Shown piece after piece: positions 34,793 to 44,446 of a stretch of 64,000 bases of DNA (position 1 is the first letter of the stretch; each line of letters begins with the position of its first letter). The stretch is from Candidatus Kuenenia stuttgartensis (lineage in GTDB: Bacteria > Planctomycetota > GCA-002687715 > CAIWVZ01), in contig CAMARR010000001.1 in the NCBI GenBank assembly GCA_945860915.1, positions 223,277-287,276 on the forward strand. The letters are read 5' to 3'. Under the pieces are notes generated by a model that was given only the letters and a program-made list of their open reading frames with translations, had not been told where the DNA came from and made no database searches. The position numbers were made by a program, and so were the translations under genes.

Positions 34793-36400
34793 TCACATCC
34801 TGATCACGGGGAATCGCGTCTCGGGAATGGGTTCGCCGAGGGATGCCTGCAGTGCCAGTGCGACCACGCGACGCGTATCACGTGGAGCAATCACGCCATC
34901 GTCCCAGAGACGCGCTGTCGAATAGTACGGGCTCCCCTCTTGATCGTATTTGAGGAGAATCGGTTCCCGGATGGAGTCACGCTCTTGCGCAGTGAGCGCA
35001 CGTCCCTTCTCACGCTGCAGCTGTTCTTCTTTCACTTGGGACAAGACGTTCGCAGCCTGCTCTCCGCCCATCACGGAGATGCGCGCATTGGGCCACATGA
35101 AAAGGAATCGCGGATCGAACGCGCGTCCGCACATGCCGTAGTTCCCGGCTCCAAAAGAACCGCCGATGATGACGGTGATCTTAGGAACTTCCGCCGCGGC
35201 GACCGCTTGAACCAACTTCGCCCCATCGCGGGCGATGCCGCCATTCTCGTACTGTCGGCCAACCATGAAGCCAGTGATGTTCTGTAGGAACAACAAAGGG
35301 ATCTTGCGCTGGCAGCACAGTTCGATGAAGTGAGCCCCCTTAAGCGAAGATTCGGAAAAGAGAATTCCGTTATTGGCAACAATCCCCACGTCGTACCCTT
35401 CGATTCGCGCGAATCCGCAAACGAGAGTCGAGCCGTAGAGGGCCTTGAACTCATGGAATCGACTGCCGTCCACGAGGCGCAAAATGACCTCGTGCACGTC
35501 GAATGGAATCCGTGTGGACGCAGGAATGACGCCACCGAGTTCATCGGGAGAACGAAGTGGCTCCTCCGACTCTCCCGGCGACCGTGCTGGGGTGTAAGGC
35601 CCTGTGACTTCGACGAGGTCGCGCGCGAGGCGCAGCGCATGGGGCTCATCTTCGGCCAAGTGATCTGTGACGCCCGACTTGCGGCAGTGCACATCAGCTC
35701 CGCCCAAATCCTCAGCGGTGACTTCTTCGCCCGTCGCAGCCTTCACGAGCGGAGGTCCGCCGAGGAAGATCGTGCCGTTGCCTTTGACGATGACGGATTC
35801 ATCTGACATCGCCGGCACATAGGCACCGCCCGCGGTGCATGAACCGCAGACGATGGCGAGTTGGGGAATGCCCGCGAGCGACATCCGCGCCTGATTCCGG
35901 AAGATGCGACCGAAGTGGTCGCGATCCGGAAACACTTCCGCTTGGAGCGGCAAGAAAGCGCCGCCCGAATCAACGAGATAGACGCACGGGAGGTGATTGG
36001 CGAGCGCGATTTCCTGCGCCCGGACGTGCTTTTTCACGGTCATCGGGAAGTAAGTCCCCCCTTTGACTGTGGCGTCGTTGGCTACGAACATCACCACCCG
36101 CCCGTGCACCGACCCAATCCCAGTGACAACCCCGGCGGACGGCGCCTCATCGCCATACAGGCCGGTGGCGGCAAGCGGAGACAGCTCTAGGAACGGAGTG
36201 CCAGGGTCGCAAATGGCCGCAATTCGCTCGCGAGGAAGGGCCTTACCGCGGTCGCGGTGCCGTTTGACGGCATCGGCCGACCCGCCATCCGCCACACGCG
36301 CAAGCCGTGCGGATAAGTCGCGTTCCAGTCCCTCCATGCGCGCGAGGTTCTCGCGGAATGCGGGGTCATTTGCGTCGAGACGAGACCGAAGCGGCTCCAT
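34793..36400 (-). CDS. mccB: Carboxyltransferase (methylcrotonyl-CoA carboxylase beta)
   Basis: 535-residue carboxyltransferase that moves carboxylate from biotin to methylcrotonyl-CoA. It has the N- and C-lobes of the crotonase superfamily, with [12 protein letters not shown] and [16 protein letters not shown] in the N-lobe and [16 protein letters not shown] and [12 protein letters not shown] in the C-lobe; the last two are typical of MCC rather than propionyl-CoA carboxylase. AAGGAG precedes the ATG at 36400. It is the first metabolic gene of the leucine operon, 16 bases after the NYN gene. Confidence 0.94.
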   Translation of the reverse strand: MEPLRSRLDANDPAFRENLARMEGLERDLSARLARVADGGSADAVKRHRDRGKALPRERIAAICDPGTPFLELSPLAATGLYGDEAPSAGVVTGIGSVHGRVVMFVANDATVKGGTYFPMTVKKHVRAQEIALANHLPCVYLVDSGGAFLPLQAEVFPDRDHFGRIFRNQARMSLAGIPQLAIVCGSCTAGGAYVPAMSDESVIVKGNGTIFLGGPPLVKAATGEEVTAEDLGGADVHCRKSGVTDHLAEDEPHALRLARDLVEVTGPYTPARSPGESEEPLRSPDELGGVIPASTRIPFDVHEVILRLVDGSRFHEFKALYGSTLVCGFARIEGYDVGIVANNGILFSESSLKGAHFIELCCQRKIPLLFLQNITGFMVGRQYENGGIARDGAKLVQAVAAAEVPKITVIIGGSFGAGNYGMCGRAFDPRFLFMWPNARISVMGGEQAANVLSQVKEEQLQREKGRALTAQERDSIREPILLKYDQEGSPYYSTARLWDDGVIAPRDTRRVVALALQASLGEPIPETRFPVIRM

Positions 36401-36416
36401 CGCGTCTCCTTTCGGC

Positions 36417-37220
36417 TTAGCGCACCTCGTCCCCGAAGCCGAGGACCTGATAAGAGCCGCTCTTCCGATCCTTTTCGAGCTTGACCACGCTTTGCCGCTC
36501 CGCTTCCTCTAAAAGCGCCGTGAACGTCTTGAATCCGTGGTAGCTCTCATCGAATTGAGGGCGCTTGCGCTTGATGGCCTGCTTGACCATGGAAGCCCAA
36601 ATGATGTCTTTGTTCTCGCGAAGGAGACCCAAGAGCGCATCCGCGAGGATGGCGAATGCTTCGCGCTGGCGTCGAGGACCCTCACCTGGTGCATCGTTGG
36701 GTTGGGGGCCCTTGGCCGAGGGCGATTCGCGACGCTGACGGACAAGGTCGTCGTAGAAAATGAATTCGTCGCAGTTTTCGATCAGAAGCTCGGACGATGC
36801 GGCTTTGATGCCGCAGCCGATTACCATCTTGTCGTTCTCCTTGAGCTTGGAGACAAGTGGGGAAAAATCCGAGTCGCCTGTGACCAACGCGAACATATCG
36901 ATGTGAGCTTTTGCCGCGCAGAGGTCCATGACGTCGACTACCATGCGGATGTCGGCGCTGTTCTTTCCCGAAATGCTCTTCTTCGGAATCTCGATGAGCT
37001 CGATATTCGCTTCGTGAAGCTTCTGTTTGTGATCGCGATATCGCGACCAATCGCAGTAGGCCCGCTTGACGATAATCCGGCCCTTCTCGAGTAATCGGTC
37101 GAGAACAAGCTGGATATCAAACTGCTGAGAAGGCGCCTGCTTGATGCCGAGGGCGAGATTCTCGAAGTCAATGAAGAGCGCCATCTTGCGCTCCACGATC
37201 CGGTCCGTTGGTTGGGACAT
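36417..37220 (-). CDS. NYN-domain nuclease with OST-HTH/LOTUS domain
   Basis: 267-residue protein. The N-terminal NYN (PIN-like) domain has the conserved acids in [23 protein letters not shown] and [11 protein letters not shown], which bind metal for RNA cleavage. A linker rich in Pro and Arg (about 165-185) leads to an OST-HTH (LOTUS) domain (about 190-260) with [26 protein letters not shown] domains bind RNA. This architecture resembles LabA/DUF88 proteins of unknown cellular role. GAGGAG precedes the ATG. It reads into the leucine operon with a 16-base gap; a direct functional link is unproven. Confidence 0.85.
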   Translation of the reverse strand: MSQPTDRIVERKMALFIDFENLALGIKQAPSQQFDIQLVLDRLLEKGRIIVKRAYCDWSRYRDHKQKLHEANIELIEIPKKSISGKNSADIRMVVDVMDLCAAKAHIDMFALVTGDSDFSPLVSKLKENDKMVIGCGIKAASSELLIENCDEFIFYDDLVRQRRESPSAKGPQPNDAPGEGPRRQREAFAILADALLGLLRENKDIIWASMVKQAIKRKRPQFDESYHGFKTFTALLEEAERQSVVKLEKDRKSGSYQVLGFGDEVR

Positions 37221-37277
37221 CGGAGGCTCCTCGGGTTTCCCGCGGCGGAGACGAAGGCCTCCGCCGCTTGGATCAGA

Positions 37278-37898
37278 TTAGAATCTGACGCAGCGAACAG
37301 TCTTTTTGTCAGCGTCGGCGAGCCAGAAGTTCTTTCCGTCGTGGCAGAGGCCACACGGTTTCCCGCCAACGTCGTAAGAAACGAGCAGGGATCCGGTCGG
37401 GATGTCAAGCTTGTGAACTTTGCCCTCATCCATTTCCGCGTAGTAGAGGTGCTTGCCGACGACGGCAACGCCAGTCACGGAGGGGCGAGTCGGGTAAGCC
37501 TTCATGTAGCCACCGTCGACGACCTTCATGCGGCGAATCTGGCCGATGCCCGTGAGCGCAACCCAAAGGCTCTCGCCGTCGTGGCAAAGACCCGAGATGT
37601 CACCCATCGGATGCTCAACTCGAATGGCCTTGTGGATCTCGCCGCTGTCTGGGTCAACCTGTGAGAGGGTTCGGGATGAACGTTCGGCCTGCCAGACGTG
37701 CTTGCCATCCCAAGCCACGCCACCGAGGTCACCCTCGAAGGCAAGACTAAAGAGGACGTGCCCGTCCTTGGGATCGACGCGGAGGACCTTGCGGTCTGCT
37801 GCGTCCGACACCCAAACATTTTCTCCGTCCCAAGCGAGACCGGAGCAGGAGGAACCGGGGAATGCGAACTGGATCGAGGACTTTCCGTCAGGAGACAT
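37278..37898 (-). CDS. Beta-propeller protein
   Basis: 206-residue protein built of beta-propeller repeats spaced about 40-45 residues: SGLAWDGENVWVSDA, GGVAWDGKHVWQAER, SGLCHDGESLWVALT, and CGLCHDGKNFWLADA. They resemble NHL or glutaminyl-cyclotransferase-like blades. Four or five blades are fewer than a full ring, so it may dimerise. There is no signal peptide, so it is probably cytosolic. The function is unknown. It is 57 bases from the NYN gene, possibly the first gene of that transcript. Confidence 0.6.
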   Translation of the reverse strand: MSPDGKSSIQFAFPGSSCSGLAWDGENVWVSDAADRKVLRVDPKDGHVLFSLAFEGDLGGVAWDGKHVWQAERSSRTLSQVDPDSGEIHKAIRVEHPMGDISGLCHDGESLWVALTGIGQIRRMKVVDGGYMKAYPTRPSVTGVAVVGKHLYYAEMDEGKVHKLDIPTGSLLVSYDVGGKPCGLCHDGKNFWLADADKKTVRCVRF

Positions 37899-38085
37899 GC
37901 TTCATGCGTTCAGGGTAGGGCTCGTTGACCGCGCGGGGAGCAATTCGAGCGTGATGTGCCCTGTGGGCACCGTGGGCTCCCCGGCGTCGTGCATCCTAAC
38001 CACACTCGGCCACTGTCCCAATCAGCAACGATCATCAATCAGCAGTGAAAATCTCCACTAGAGGCTCTAGGCCTGCACAAGCAAA

Positions 38086-38118
38086 ATCCCCGGCGGTCCA
38101 AGATGGACAACCGGGGAT
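38086..38118 (-). terminator. Intrinsic terminator of the TlpA-like gene
   Basis: ATCCCCGG (38086-38093) pairs with CCGGGGAT (38111-38118), with a nested GTCC/GGAC pair inside, 25 bases after the stop of the gene ending at 38143. On the minus strand the stem is followed by TTTT. It is a convincing intrinsic terminator, isolating this gene from the propeller gene downstream. Confidence 0.75.
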
Positions 38119-38142
38119 ATTCGCCTGAGAAAGGACGAGTAA

Positions 38143-39162
38143 CTACTTCTTTGGGGCGGGCCCACAGAGCTTGGCTACTGCGGCCTTCAGAGCATCGCCG
38201 CGCACATTCGCGCGATAGATGTTGCCCTCGCGATCGAGTAGATAGGTCGCCGGTATGGACTTCACCTCGTAGAGCTTGGCAAGTTCATTCTCCCAGCCCT
38301 TGCCATCGAAGAACTGACGCCAAGGCATCTCTTGAGCCTTCAGAAACTTATCGAGTTCCTCACGGCTTTCATCGAGCGAGATACCAATGACCTCAAATCC
38401 CGACGCGTGCCACTTCTTGTAAGTCTCAATGACGTTAGGCAACTCCGCGATGCACGGCCCACACCACGTTGCCCAGAAGTCGATGAGCACGACCTTACCC
38501 TTGAACTGTGTTAGGTCGAGATCCTTGCCGGCGAGATCCTTCACGCTGAATGCCTTCGGCGGCGTCCCAAGCATTTTGATTGACGCAATCTCTGACTTTG
38601 CCATCGACTGAAGCTGCGGGTGCGCCATGCGGTCATGCCACGCCTCCCACTCCTTGATCGCAGTGTCCTTGCCACCGCCGTCAACCATTGCGGTGGTGAG
38701 GGTTTGCAGAGCACCCATGCCGCCCATCACCGACTTCTGTCCCTTCGTCATGTCTGCTGCGTCGATCAATGGACGCAGCGCTGCTGTGATATTTTCGATC
38801 GCAGCGCCCGTCTTGGCAAGCGCCTGACCGAGAACTAGGCGTGCGGCATCCGCCGTCTCGCCATCCTTGACTGCAGCAAGCACCTTCTCCGCGTGCCCAC
38901 GTGCAACCTCTGGCTTCTCAAGTTCCATAGCCAACTCGGCCGCCTTGAGATAGGCGTCTACTAAGTCCTTCTTGGAAGCGTTCTTGGCGTTGGCCGCGTA
39001 GGCCTCAATTGCCGCGAGACGAGCAACCGTCACCTTCTTCGCAGCGGCCTCGGCGTCTGCATCGAAGGTCTTGTTGATCTCGTCAAGTGACCCGAGAGCT
39101 CTGGGGCTCTGCGCGAAAATGGCGGCCGTTAGGGCCAATGACATGAGTCCGACGTTCTTCAT
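38143..39162 (-). CDS. Secreted TlpA-like thioredoxin with helical N-terminal domain
   Basis: 339-residue exported protein. A signal peptide (VGLMSLALTAAIFAQS) is followed by an alpha-helical region (about 25-190) of repeated Lys-rich helices, then a TlpA/ResA-type thioredoxin domain (about 200-335) with the active-site WATWCGPCIAEL near residue 235. It would reduce disulfides in the periplasm, often in cytochrome c maturation. It is bordered by the terminator at 38086-38118 and a 90-base gap to the PfkB gene. Confidence 0.85.
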   Translation of the reverse strand: MKNVGLMSLALTAAIFAQSPRALGSLDEINKTFDADAEAAAKKVTVARLAAIEAYAANAKNASKKDLVDAYLKAAELAMELEKPEVARGHAEKVLAAVKDGETADAARLVLGQALAKTGAAIENITAALRPLIDAADMTKGQKSVMGGMGALQTLTTAMVDGGGKDTAIKEWEAWHDRMAHPQLQSMAKSEIASIKMLGTPPKAFSVKDLAGKDLDLTQFKGKVVLIDFWATWCGPCIAELPNVIETYKKWHASGFEVIGISLDESREELDKFLKAQEMPWRQFFDGKGWENELAKLYEVKSIPATYLLDREGNIYRANVRGDALKAAVAKLCGPAPKK

Positions 39163-39252
39163 GAGTGAGCATCTCCCGCAGGTCCCCCTGCGCTTCCAAT
39201 ATACGAAGAAGGATCTTGATATGCCCCGGCCAACAATATTCGATTCCGACCG

Positions 39253-40155
39253 CTACCAGGTCGTCATCGAAACGAACGTATTCAGGCGTCGATCAAGGTC
39301 TGATCGGTCGATAGACAGCAGCCGATCCAAGCTGAAGTCTTCGACCGTATAGGACGCGGTGACCGTCCCGTAGGCTAAGGCTCGCTTGAGGTTGGCCCAG
39401 GACAGGTCTTGCGTCGAGGCTAGGTGCCCTACGAATCCGGCAGCGAATGTGTCCCCCGCACCCGTTGGGTCAACGACTCCGTCGAGAGGATAGGCCGGAA
39501 GTGCAAAGAACTCTCCATTGCGAAGCATCACGGAACCGTGCTCGCCTTTCTTCACGACGAGCAAGCGCGCACCCATGTTAGAGAGGGCGTTCATCGCGAA
39601 GATCAAATTAGATGATCCGCCAAGCGACCGCGCCTCTTCATCATTCATGACGACACCGTCGACGAGGCGGAGTGCTTCAAGAAGAGCGTCACGTTTCGTG
39701 TCGATCCAGAGGTTCATCGTGTCGAGCATCGCGAAGCGACGCCCTTCAACCTGTCGAATGACATGCGACTGAGTGACCGGGTCAGTATTCGCCAAAAACA
39801 CAAATTCTGAATCGAGATAGGCGGCAGGCACCGTGGGCTTGAACTCACCGAGAACGTTGAGCTTCACATCGCGCGTCGTGGCTATATCCATCCGGCCTTC
39901 GTAGGAGCCCGACCAGCGAAAGGTTTTGCCCCCTACCCGACGCTCGAGTCCAGTAAGGTCAATGCCGCGTGAACGAAGCAACTGCACGTGTCGATCCGGA
40001 AAATCATCGCCGATGACACCCAGAAGTCTCACGGGCGTGAAGAACGACGCTGCGACTGAGAAAAAACACGCCGCACCGCCGAGGACATCGGTGCGTTCCC
40101 CAAATGGGGTCTTCACCGTATCGAGCGCGATCGAACCGACAACAAGCAAAGACAT
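39253..40155 (-). CDS. PfkB-family sugar or nucleoside kinase
   Basis: 300-residue ribokinase-fold kinase. It opens LLVVGSIALDTVKTP, has the ATP/substrate motif VVDPTGAGDTFAAGFVGH containing the catalytic Asp and glycine loop, and a dimerisation arm in the first half. The ATG at 40155 shares one base with the stop of the flippase-like gene (TGATG). The substrate, adenosine, ribose or another sugar, is not predictable. It is the last gene of a 13-gene run. Confidence 0.82.
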   Translation of the reverse strand: MSLLVVGSIALDTVKTPFGERTDVLGGAACFFSVAASFFTPVRLLGVIGDDFPDRHVQLLRSRGIDLTGLERRVGGKTFRWSGSYEGRMDIATTRDVKLNVLGEFKPTVPAAYLDSEFVFLANTDPVTQSHVIRQVEGRRFAMLDTMNLWIDTKRDALLEALRLVDGVVMNDEEARSLGGSSNLIFAMNALSNMGARLLVVKKGEHGSVMLRNGEFFALPAYPLDGVVDPTGAGDTFAAGFVGHLASTQDLSWANLKRALAYGTVTASYTVEDFSLDRLLSIDRSDLDRRLNTFVSMTTW

Positions 40156-41480
40156 CACGAAACTCCTGGGGCATCCTCGGAAGAGGCCTGATTGATTGCG
40201 TCATTCACAGCACTGCGGTGGGTGAGGAACCACCAGCCGCCAAGCAAGCTCCAAAGGAGCGTCGCGGTGCGCTGAGTAACCGAGAGTGCAACCGACAGGT
40301 CGACACTCCAAACTCCGACGGATCGGAAGAAATACGCGAAAGCCATCTCCCCCACCCCCCAGCCGCCTGGAAGCAATGGAATTGACGACACGATGAGGGC
40401 AACCGGTACGGTCGCAAGGTAAGCGATGATCGGCGAGCCCTCGATGCCTGCACGCTCGTCCAAACCGATTGCCATTCCAAAGCAATAGATCGCGCCGATA
40501 TTGCCTACGTGTGAAACAATCGACAGAAGGAAGGCGACGACGACATGCCCTTTTTGGGCTCTGTACATCCGAAATGCCTCATCGAGCTTCTCGAGCATCC
40601 CTGAAACTGGGAGCTTCTTGAGAATCACATCGAGGCGTAATGCTCGACGCACGCGACGAGAAAGAAAACAGACCACGCCCGCGAGCGCAGCACCAAGGAA
40701 CAGGGCCACTGTCATGGCGGCATCGCGGTAGCGCGTCAGGTCCGAGAGGATCACCACCCCGGCAATCAAACCAAGCACGACCAGCCCGATGATTCGGTCG
40801 ACGATCACGGTCCCAACGGCTTGCGCACGGTGCTTCGGATGCTCCTTCGCGATCATCACGGCTTTCACAAGATCGCCGCCGGTGATGCCAGGCATGACGT
40901 TATTGAAGAAAAATCCGATAAAAGTCAGTCGCAATGCAGCAGAGAAACCCACGCCAAGACCCTGTGCATCGAGCAGCAAGCTCCAACGCAAAGCGCCCGC
41001 TACGTAAGCGAGAGCCATGAACCCCAAAGCGATCGCGGACACCCATCGCGCGTCTGCCAACTTTGAGAGAGTCGAATTGAATCCGGTTTTCGCTTCCGGA
41101 ATCACCCTGATCGGCTTGGTCCCCGCGTCGGTCTGGCGAAGTTGCCTGAGGTCAAACGCCGTTGGCATCGACCTCGACACCTCGACGATCGTGACCCCAC
41201 CTTCAAAGGACACTTGAGGCGTCAAGACGGAATCCTGACCTCGCGTTTTCACGGAGAGCCCGGTAGGTACTCGTGTCACAACGGTGTCCGCGAATGGGAA
41301 CCGCACTCCGTTTGCCACAACCACGGCATCCGAAGCAATTCGAAGCTGGCCACCCTTAATCAGGCGACCATCTGCCAAAACCACTTGGTCTCTAAAATCA
41401 AGGTTCCAAGCAATTAGTCCTACCACCAACAAGCCGATGGCAAGCTTGACGAACAGTCTGCCACGGCCACCCACGGGCAT
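40155..41480 (-). CDS. Flippase-like/lysylphosphatidylglycerol synthase-type membrane protein
   Basis: 441-residue membrane protein. After one N-terminal helix, a beta-rich periplasmic stretch (about 35-130) follows, which is unusual for the family, then about eight helices. GFFFNNVMPGITGGDLVKA and SSIPLLPGGWGVGEMAFAYFF match the flippase-like AglD2/YbhN (UPF0104) family, thought to translocate lipids. The start overlaps the DUF366 stop by one base. Its extra periplasmic domain may bind a lipid or carrier. Substrate unknown. Confidence 0.8.
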   Translation of the reverse strand: MPVGGRGRLFVKLAIGLLVVGLIAWNLDFRDQVVLADGRLIKGGQLRIASDAVVVANGVRFPFADTVVTRVPTGLSVKTRGQDSVLTPQVSFEGGVTIVEVSRSMPTAFDLRQLRQTDAGTKPIRVIPEAKTGFNSTLSKLADARWVSAIALGFMALAYVAGALRWSLLLDAQGLGVGFSAALRLTFIGFFFNNVMPGITGGDLVKAVMIAKEHPKHRAQAVGTVIVDRIIGLVVLGLIAGVVILSDLTRYRDAAMTVALFLGAALAGVVCFLSRRVRRALRLDVILKKLPVSGMLEKLDEAFRMYRAQKGHVVVAFLLSIVSHVGNIGAIYCFGMAIGLDERAGIEGSPIIAYLATVPVALIVSSIPLLPGGWGVGEMAFAYFFRSVGVWSVDLSVALSVTQRTATLLWSLLGGWWFLTHRSAVNDAINQASSEDAPGVS

Positions 41481-42055
41481 CAGCTTCCGTGCGCCGGAGC
41501 CACTTTGGCGATTGCGTCTGCGATGTCGTCCAATTCAGCCGTGAAGCGGCGGACTAACTCGTTCGCAAAGGTGTCAATTTCAATTCCGAGCAACGTTAAT
41601 GAGGATGTCTTGACCGGAGCGCCTGCAGCATCAATGTTGACGCCGAGATGAATGAGTGACGAAACCACTGAAACGGTGGCGATGGAAACGGTGAGCTTTC
41701 CGTCGTCCACCATCACGTCGTCCCCGATACGAACCACGTTATGCGTGGGCGCCAGTTGACGAACCAAGTCAGCCGTGATGGCCGTCAGGAGTCGTTGCGA
41801 AAGGACCGCCTCGGGCAAGTCCGGGTGGAATCGCTCAATCATCACATGGAGCATGTCGGCCGCCTTGATGAAATCGCCTGAGTCGCGATCCTCAAGATCG
41901 ACGAGCGAGAGGCCGAGGACATTGCACGGGCCGCGCCATATCGCCATCGCGTCGCCCTTCAAACCGAACTGTTGGCGAACAAAATGCGGCCGAAGCTCCC
42001 TCCCGGTGTAGGGCAACTGGGAGTCCAAGAACACGCCGCCAACTAGCGATCTCAC
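41480..42055 (-). CDS. DUF366 family protein
   Basis: 191-residue DUF366 protein. The hallmark segments are present: QLPYTGRELRPHFVRQQFG, ADMLHVMIERFHPDLPEAV and SIATVSVVSSLIHLGVNI. The fold is thought to be biotin/lipoate-ligase-like, but the biochemical function is unknown. GTG at 42055 is chosen because it overlaps the HEAT lipoprotein stop as GTGA; the longer form to 42097 would overlap it by 46 bases. It also overlaps the flippase-like gene. Confidence 0.82.
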   Translation of the reverse strand: MRSLVGGVFLDSQLPYTGRELRPHFVRQQFGLKGDAMAIWRGPCNVLGLSLVDLEDRDSGDFIKAADMLHVMIERFHPDLPEAVLSQRLLTAITADLVRQLAPTHNVVRIGDDVMVDDGKLTVSIATVSVVSSLIHLGVNIDAAGAPVKTSSLTLLGIEIDTFANELVRRFTAELDDIADAIAKVAPAHGS

Positions 42056-43167
42056 GGCCAACGGTCCTTGCCTTCGCGGGACATCCACAGGCTCCATGCT
42101 TCGGAGGCAACGCCGCGGTCTTCGCCCGTGAGCGAGATTAAGGCGCGATGCACCAAAATCGGGATACTTGAATCCCCCGATCGTTCTGCCTCTTCGAGCT
42201 GTCGGATGAGCGCGGTCACCGTCTCGCGCCGAGGATATCGGGCAAGGGCTTCGATCAATCGTCCACGGCAGATACCATCGCGTTCACGCGCCACGGCAAA
42301 CACAAGAGTGTCACCCAAGCTCGGATCAGGAAGATCGGCCACAGCAACTGCAGCTGCGCCGCGAACCTCGGGGCTATCCTGCGCGCGAATCCCCGCCTGG
42401 ACGGTGAAAACGGCAACCTGCCTTGCGACGTTCATCACGGCCTGGGTCGTGATATCCCGTAATGCGGGCGGATCAGCCGTTCGCAAGTGTTCACCAAGGA
42501 ATATCGCAACGGCAGCGCCCGACTTCAGATTCTCGAACTTGACGTTTGCAAGGGCCTCGAGTTGCGGACGCATCCGCGACTCCGACTCGGCGAGAATCAC
42601 TGGCTTTTGTTTTGTCCACCACGCTTCCCATGCGGCCTGATCCGGCCCCTGATCTACTTTAGTTAAATCCTTGAGGCGCTGTCGAGCCTTGTCAGCGACT
42701 GCCCGATCTGTGTTGTTCAAGAGAGCGATCAGTCCACTTTCCAATGTCAGGAATTCGTCTTCCTTTCCAATGACATTGACGGCCTCGGTGATGATCGTGC
42801 GTACCTTCTCTGCATCGGTCACCCTAAAGGGAGTTGCGCGCGGCGAGATTGGATAACGCGCGCAAAGTGACGCAGTCAGTGAGACCGCCTGTGCGCGGCA
42901 GAGCGGAATCTCGGAGTCGGAGGCTACGCGCCCTGCCCATCCGATGGTGCGCGAGAGCTGCGAAAGCGACAGGACCTCCTCTTCCGAGAGACCGGCGAAT
43001 GCCTCGTGCACCAACTGACCGGCGTCATAGACATCTATCTTGAGTTTGTACCTACGAGACGCCTCGTCCCGCTCGTTGACCGTGCGAAGGTCTTCAAGGT
43101 AGTCATCAGGCCCCTTGCAACTGACGATCGCAAGTGACAGAAGCACAAGTGCCAAGCTCTTTCGCAT
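42052..43167 (-). CDS. HEAT-like lipoprotein
   Basis: 371-residue lipoprotein. MRKSLALVLLSLAIVSC is a lipobox signal, with Cys17 as the acylation site. The rest is helical, with short repeats such as GSGAAVAIFLG-type and EVRGAAAVAVADLPDPSLGDTL that recall HEAT/PBS repeats in the last 150 residues. The ATG at 43167 puts the signal at the N-terminus; an earlier in-frame ATG (43227) adds basic residues ahead. It probably acts as a scaffold in the periplasm; function unknown. Confidence 0.68.
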   Translation of the reverse strand: MRKSLALVLLSLAIVSCKGPDDYLEDLRTVNERDEASRRYKLKIDVYDAGQLVHEAFAGLSEEEVLSLSQLSRTIGWAGRVASDSEIPLCRAQAVSLTASLCARYPISPRATPFRVTDAEKVRTIITEAVNVIGKEDEFLTLESGLIALLNNTDRAVADKARQRLKDLTKVDQGPDQAAWEAWWTKQKPVILAESESRMRPQLEALANVKFENLKSGAAVAIFLGEHLRTADPPALRDITTQAVMNVARQVAVFTVQAGIRAQDSPEVRGAAAVAVADLPDPSLGDTLVFAVARERDGICRGRLIEALARYPRRETVTALIRQLEEAERSGDSSIPILVHRALISLTGEDRGVASEAWSLWMSREGKDRWP

Positions 43168-43227
43168 GCGAAGACGGTCTCTTTTCGCCCGCCGTGGCGA
43201 CTCTAACCCAAAAGGAAACCGGGGCAA

Positions 43228-43614
43228 TCAACCAAGCTTTGGCAACGGAAATGCCTTGGGCTTCGGAACCGAGGCTCCGCCCCGCATCTCCGACTCCGAG
43301 ATTAGGCCGAATCCGTTCGTCGCGAGGCGAAACTCAACCAAAAATCGCACTCTGTCCACGCCATACCAATCAGACCCTACCTCCGCCATTCGGGACTCGA
43401 CGCGCCGTGCGAGGTTCCATGCCCCCGCTCCATTGCCATTGTTCTGATGATGAAGAGCGACCGCGGCCTGAATGAGCCCTTGGACGAACTGCCGCTCTTC
43501 GCCGACTAGTCCATGCCACAGTTCTTCCCAAGATTCGTGAGCCTCGAACCACTCGCCGCGGGCGAAATGGGCCTCGCCCTCCGAGAACAGGTCCTCTCGA
43601 CTCCTCGAGCTCAC
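43228..43614 (-). CDS. DUF309 family protein
   Basis: 128-residue DUF309 protein, a small helical family with the WFEAHESWEELWHG motif (H..E..E, metal-like) near residues 20-33 and GLIQAAVALHHQNNG downstream. The function is unknown. GTG 43614 overlaps the hydrolase stop as GTGA; the longer form to 43674 is not needed. It is part of the 13-gene run. Confidence 0.84.
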   Translation of the reverse strand: MSSRSREDLFSEGEAHFARGEWFEAHESWEELWHGLVGEERQFVQGLIQAAVALHHQNNGNGAGAWNLARRVESRMAEVGSDWYGVDRVRFLVEFRLATNGFGLISESEMRGGASVPKPKAFPLPKLG

Positions 43615-44417
43615 CAAGCCTTCAACTTCGAGAGTCGCCCAGTCACGTTGTAAAAGGCGAAGGGATTGTCCCAAACAAGCCGGCTAATCGTTGCGGCATC
43701 GATGCCCCGGCGGCGCATCTCAACACAAGTGTAAGGCACCGACATGGTCGTCGACGGCCCCCAGTCGGCAGATGAGTTGATCATCATGCGATCGACACCG
43801 TATTCGAGAAGCATGTTGGTGGCGCGCTCGGGCGTCAGCTTCGTATTCGGATAAATTGTAAATCCGCACCATGCTCCGGAGTCCAGAATCATCTTGACTG
43901 TTTCTTCAGTCGCATGATCCAACAGAAGGCGGTCAATCGGAAAACCCACTTCGCGGCAAACATCGATGGTCCGTGCGGTGCCATATGCCTTGCGACGGTG
44001 GGGCGTGTGCACAAGCGCAGGAAGACCGTGAACGCGCGCGAGGTCTAGTTGGCGCCTTAGGAACTCCTCTTCCGCCTCCGTGATATCGTCGTAACCGATC
44101 TCGCCGACACCAACACAACGATCATTCTTAAGATACGCGTCGAGATGCGGAAACACTTCTTCGGCTAACGCACGATTGTTCGCTTCGCGTGGATTAATCG
44201 CAATGGTGCAAACATGTTCGATGTTGTAATTGCGAGCACGCGTCACCTCGAACCCAAGTAGCGAATCGAAGTAGTCGAGGAACGTGCCGAGACGCTTGCG
44301 GGGCTCACCCAACCAAAACGCCGGTTCGAGAATGAGCTCAACGCCAGCAGCGGCCATGACCTCGTAGTCTTCAGTGACTCGCGACACCATGTGGATATGA
44401 GGTTCGAAAATGCGCAT
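43611..44417 (-). CDS. TatD-family metal-dependent hydrolase
   Basis: 268-residue TIM-barrel hydrolase. The first metal site is EPHIHMVSR at residues 5-13; others are GVGEIGYDDI, LVHTPHR, LDHATEET and NSSADWGP. The family includes TatD nucleases and the EboB protein of eustigmatophyte/cyanobacterial secondary-metabolite export clusters; the H-x-H and E motifs here are shared. It couples to DUF309 (GTGA). The substrate is unknown. Confidence 0.78.
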   Translation of the reverse strand: MRIFEPHIHMVSRVTEDYEVMAAAGVELILEPAFWLGEPRKRLGTFLDYFDSLLGFEVTRARNYNIEHVCTIAINPREANNRALAEEVFPHLDAYLKNDRCVGVGEIGYDDITEAEEEFLRRQLDLARVHGLPALVHTPHRRKAYGTARTIDVCREVGFPIDRLLLDHATEETVKMILDSGAWCGFTIYPNTKLTPERATNMLLEYGVDRMMINSSADWGPSTTMSVPYTCVEMRRRGIDAATISRLVWDNPFAFYNVTGRLSKLKAW

Positions 44418-44446
44418 GGGTTTTCTCTTGTTCTAGTCGCGTTGAG

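Noticed and set aside
43168..43227. Longer start for the HEAT-like lipoprotein at 43227
   Set aside because: It would put about 20 basic residues before a clean lipobox signal peptide; ATG 43167 is more likely.
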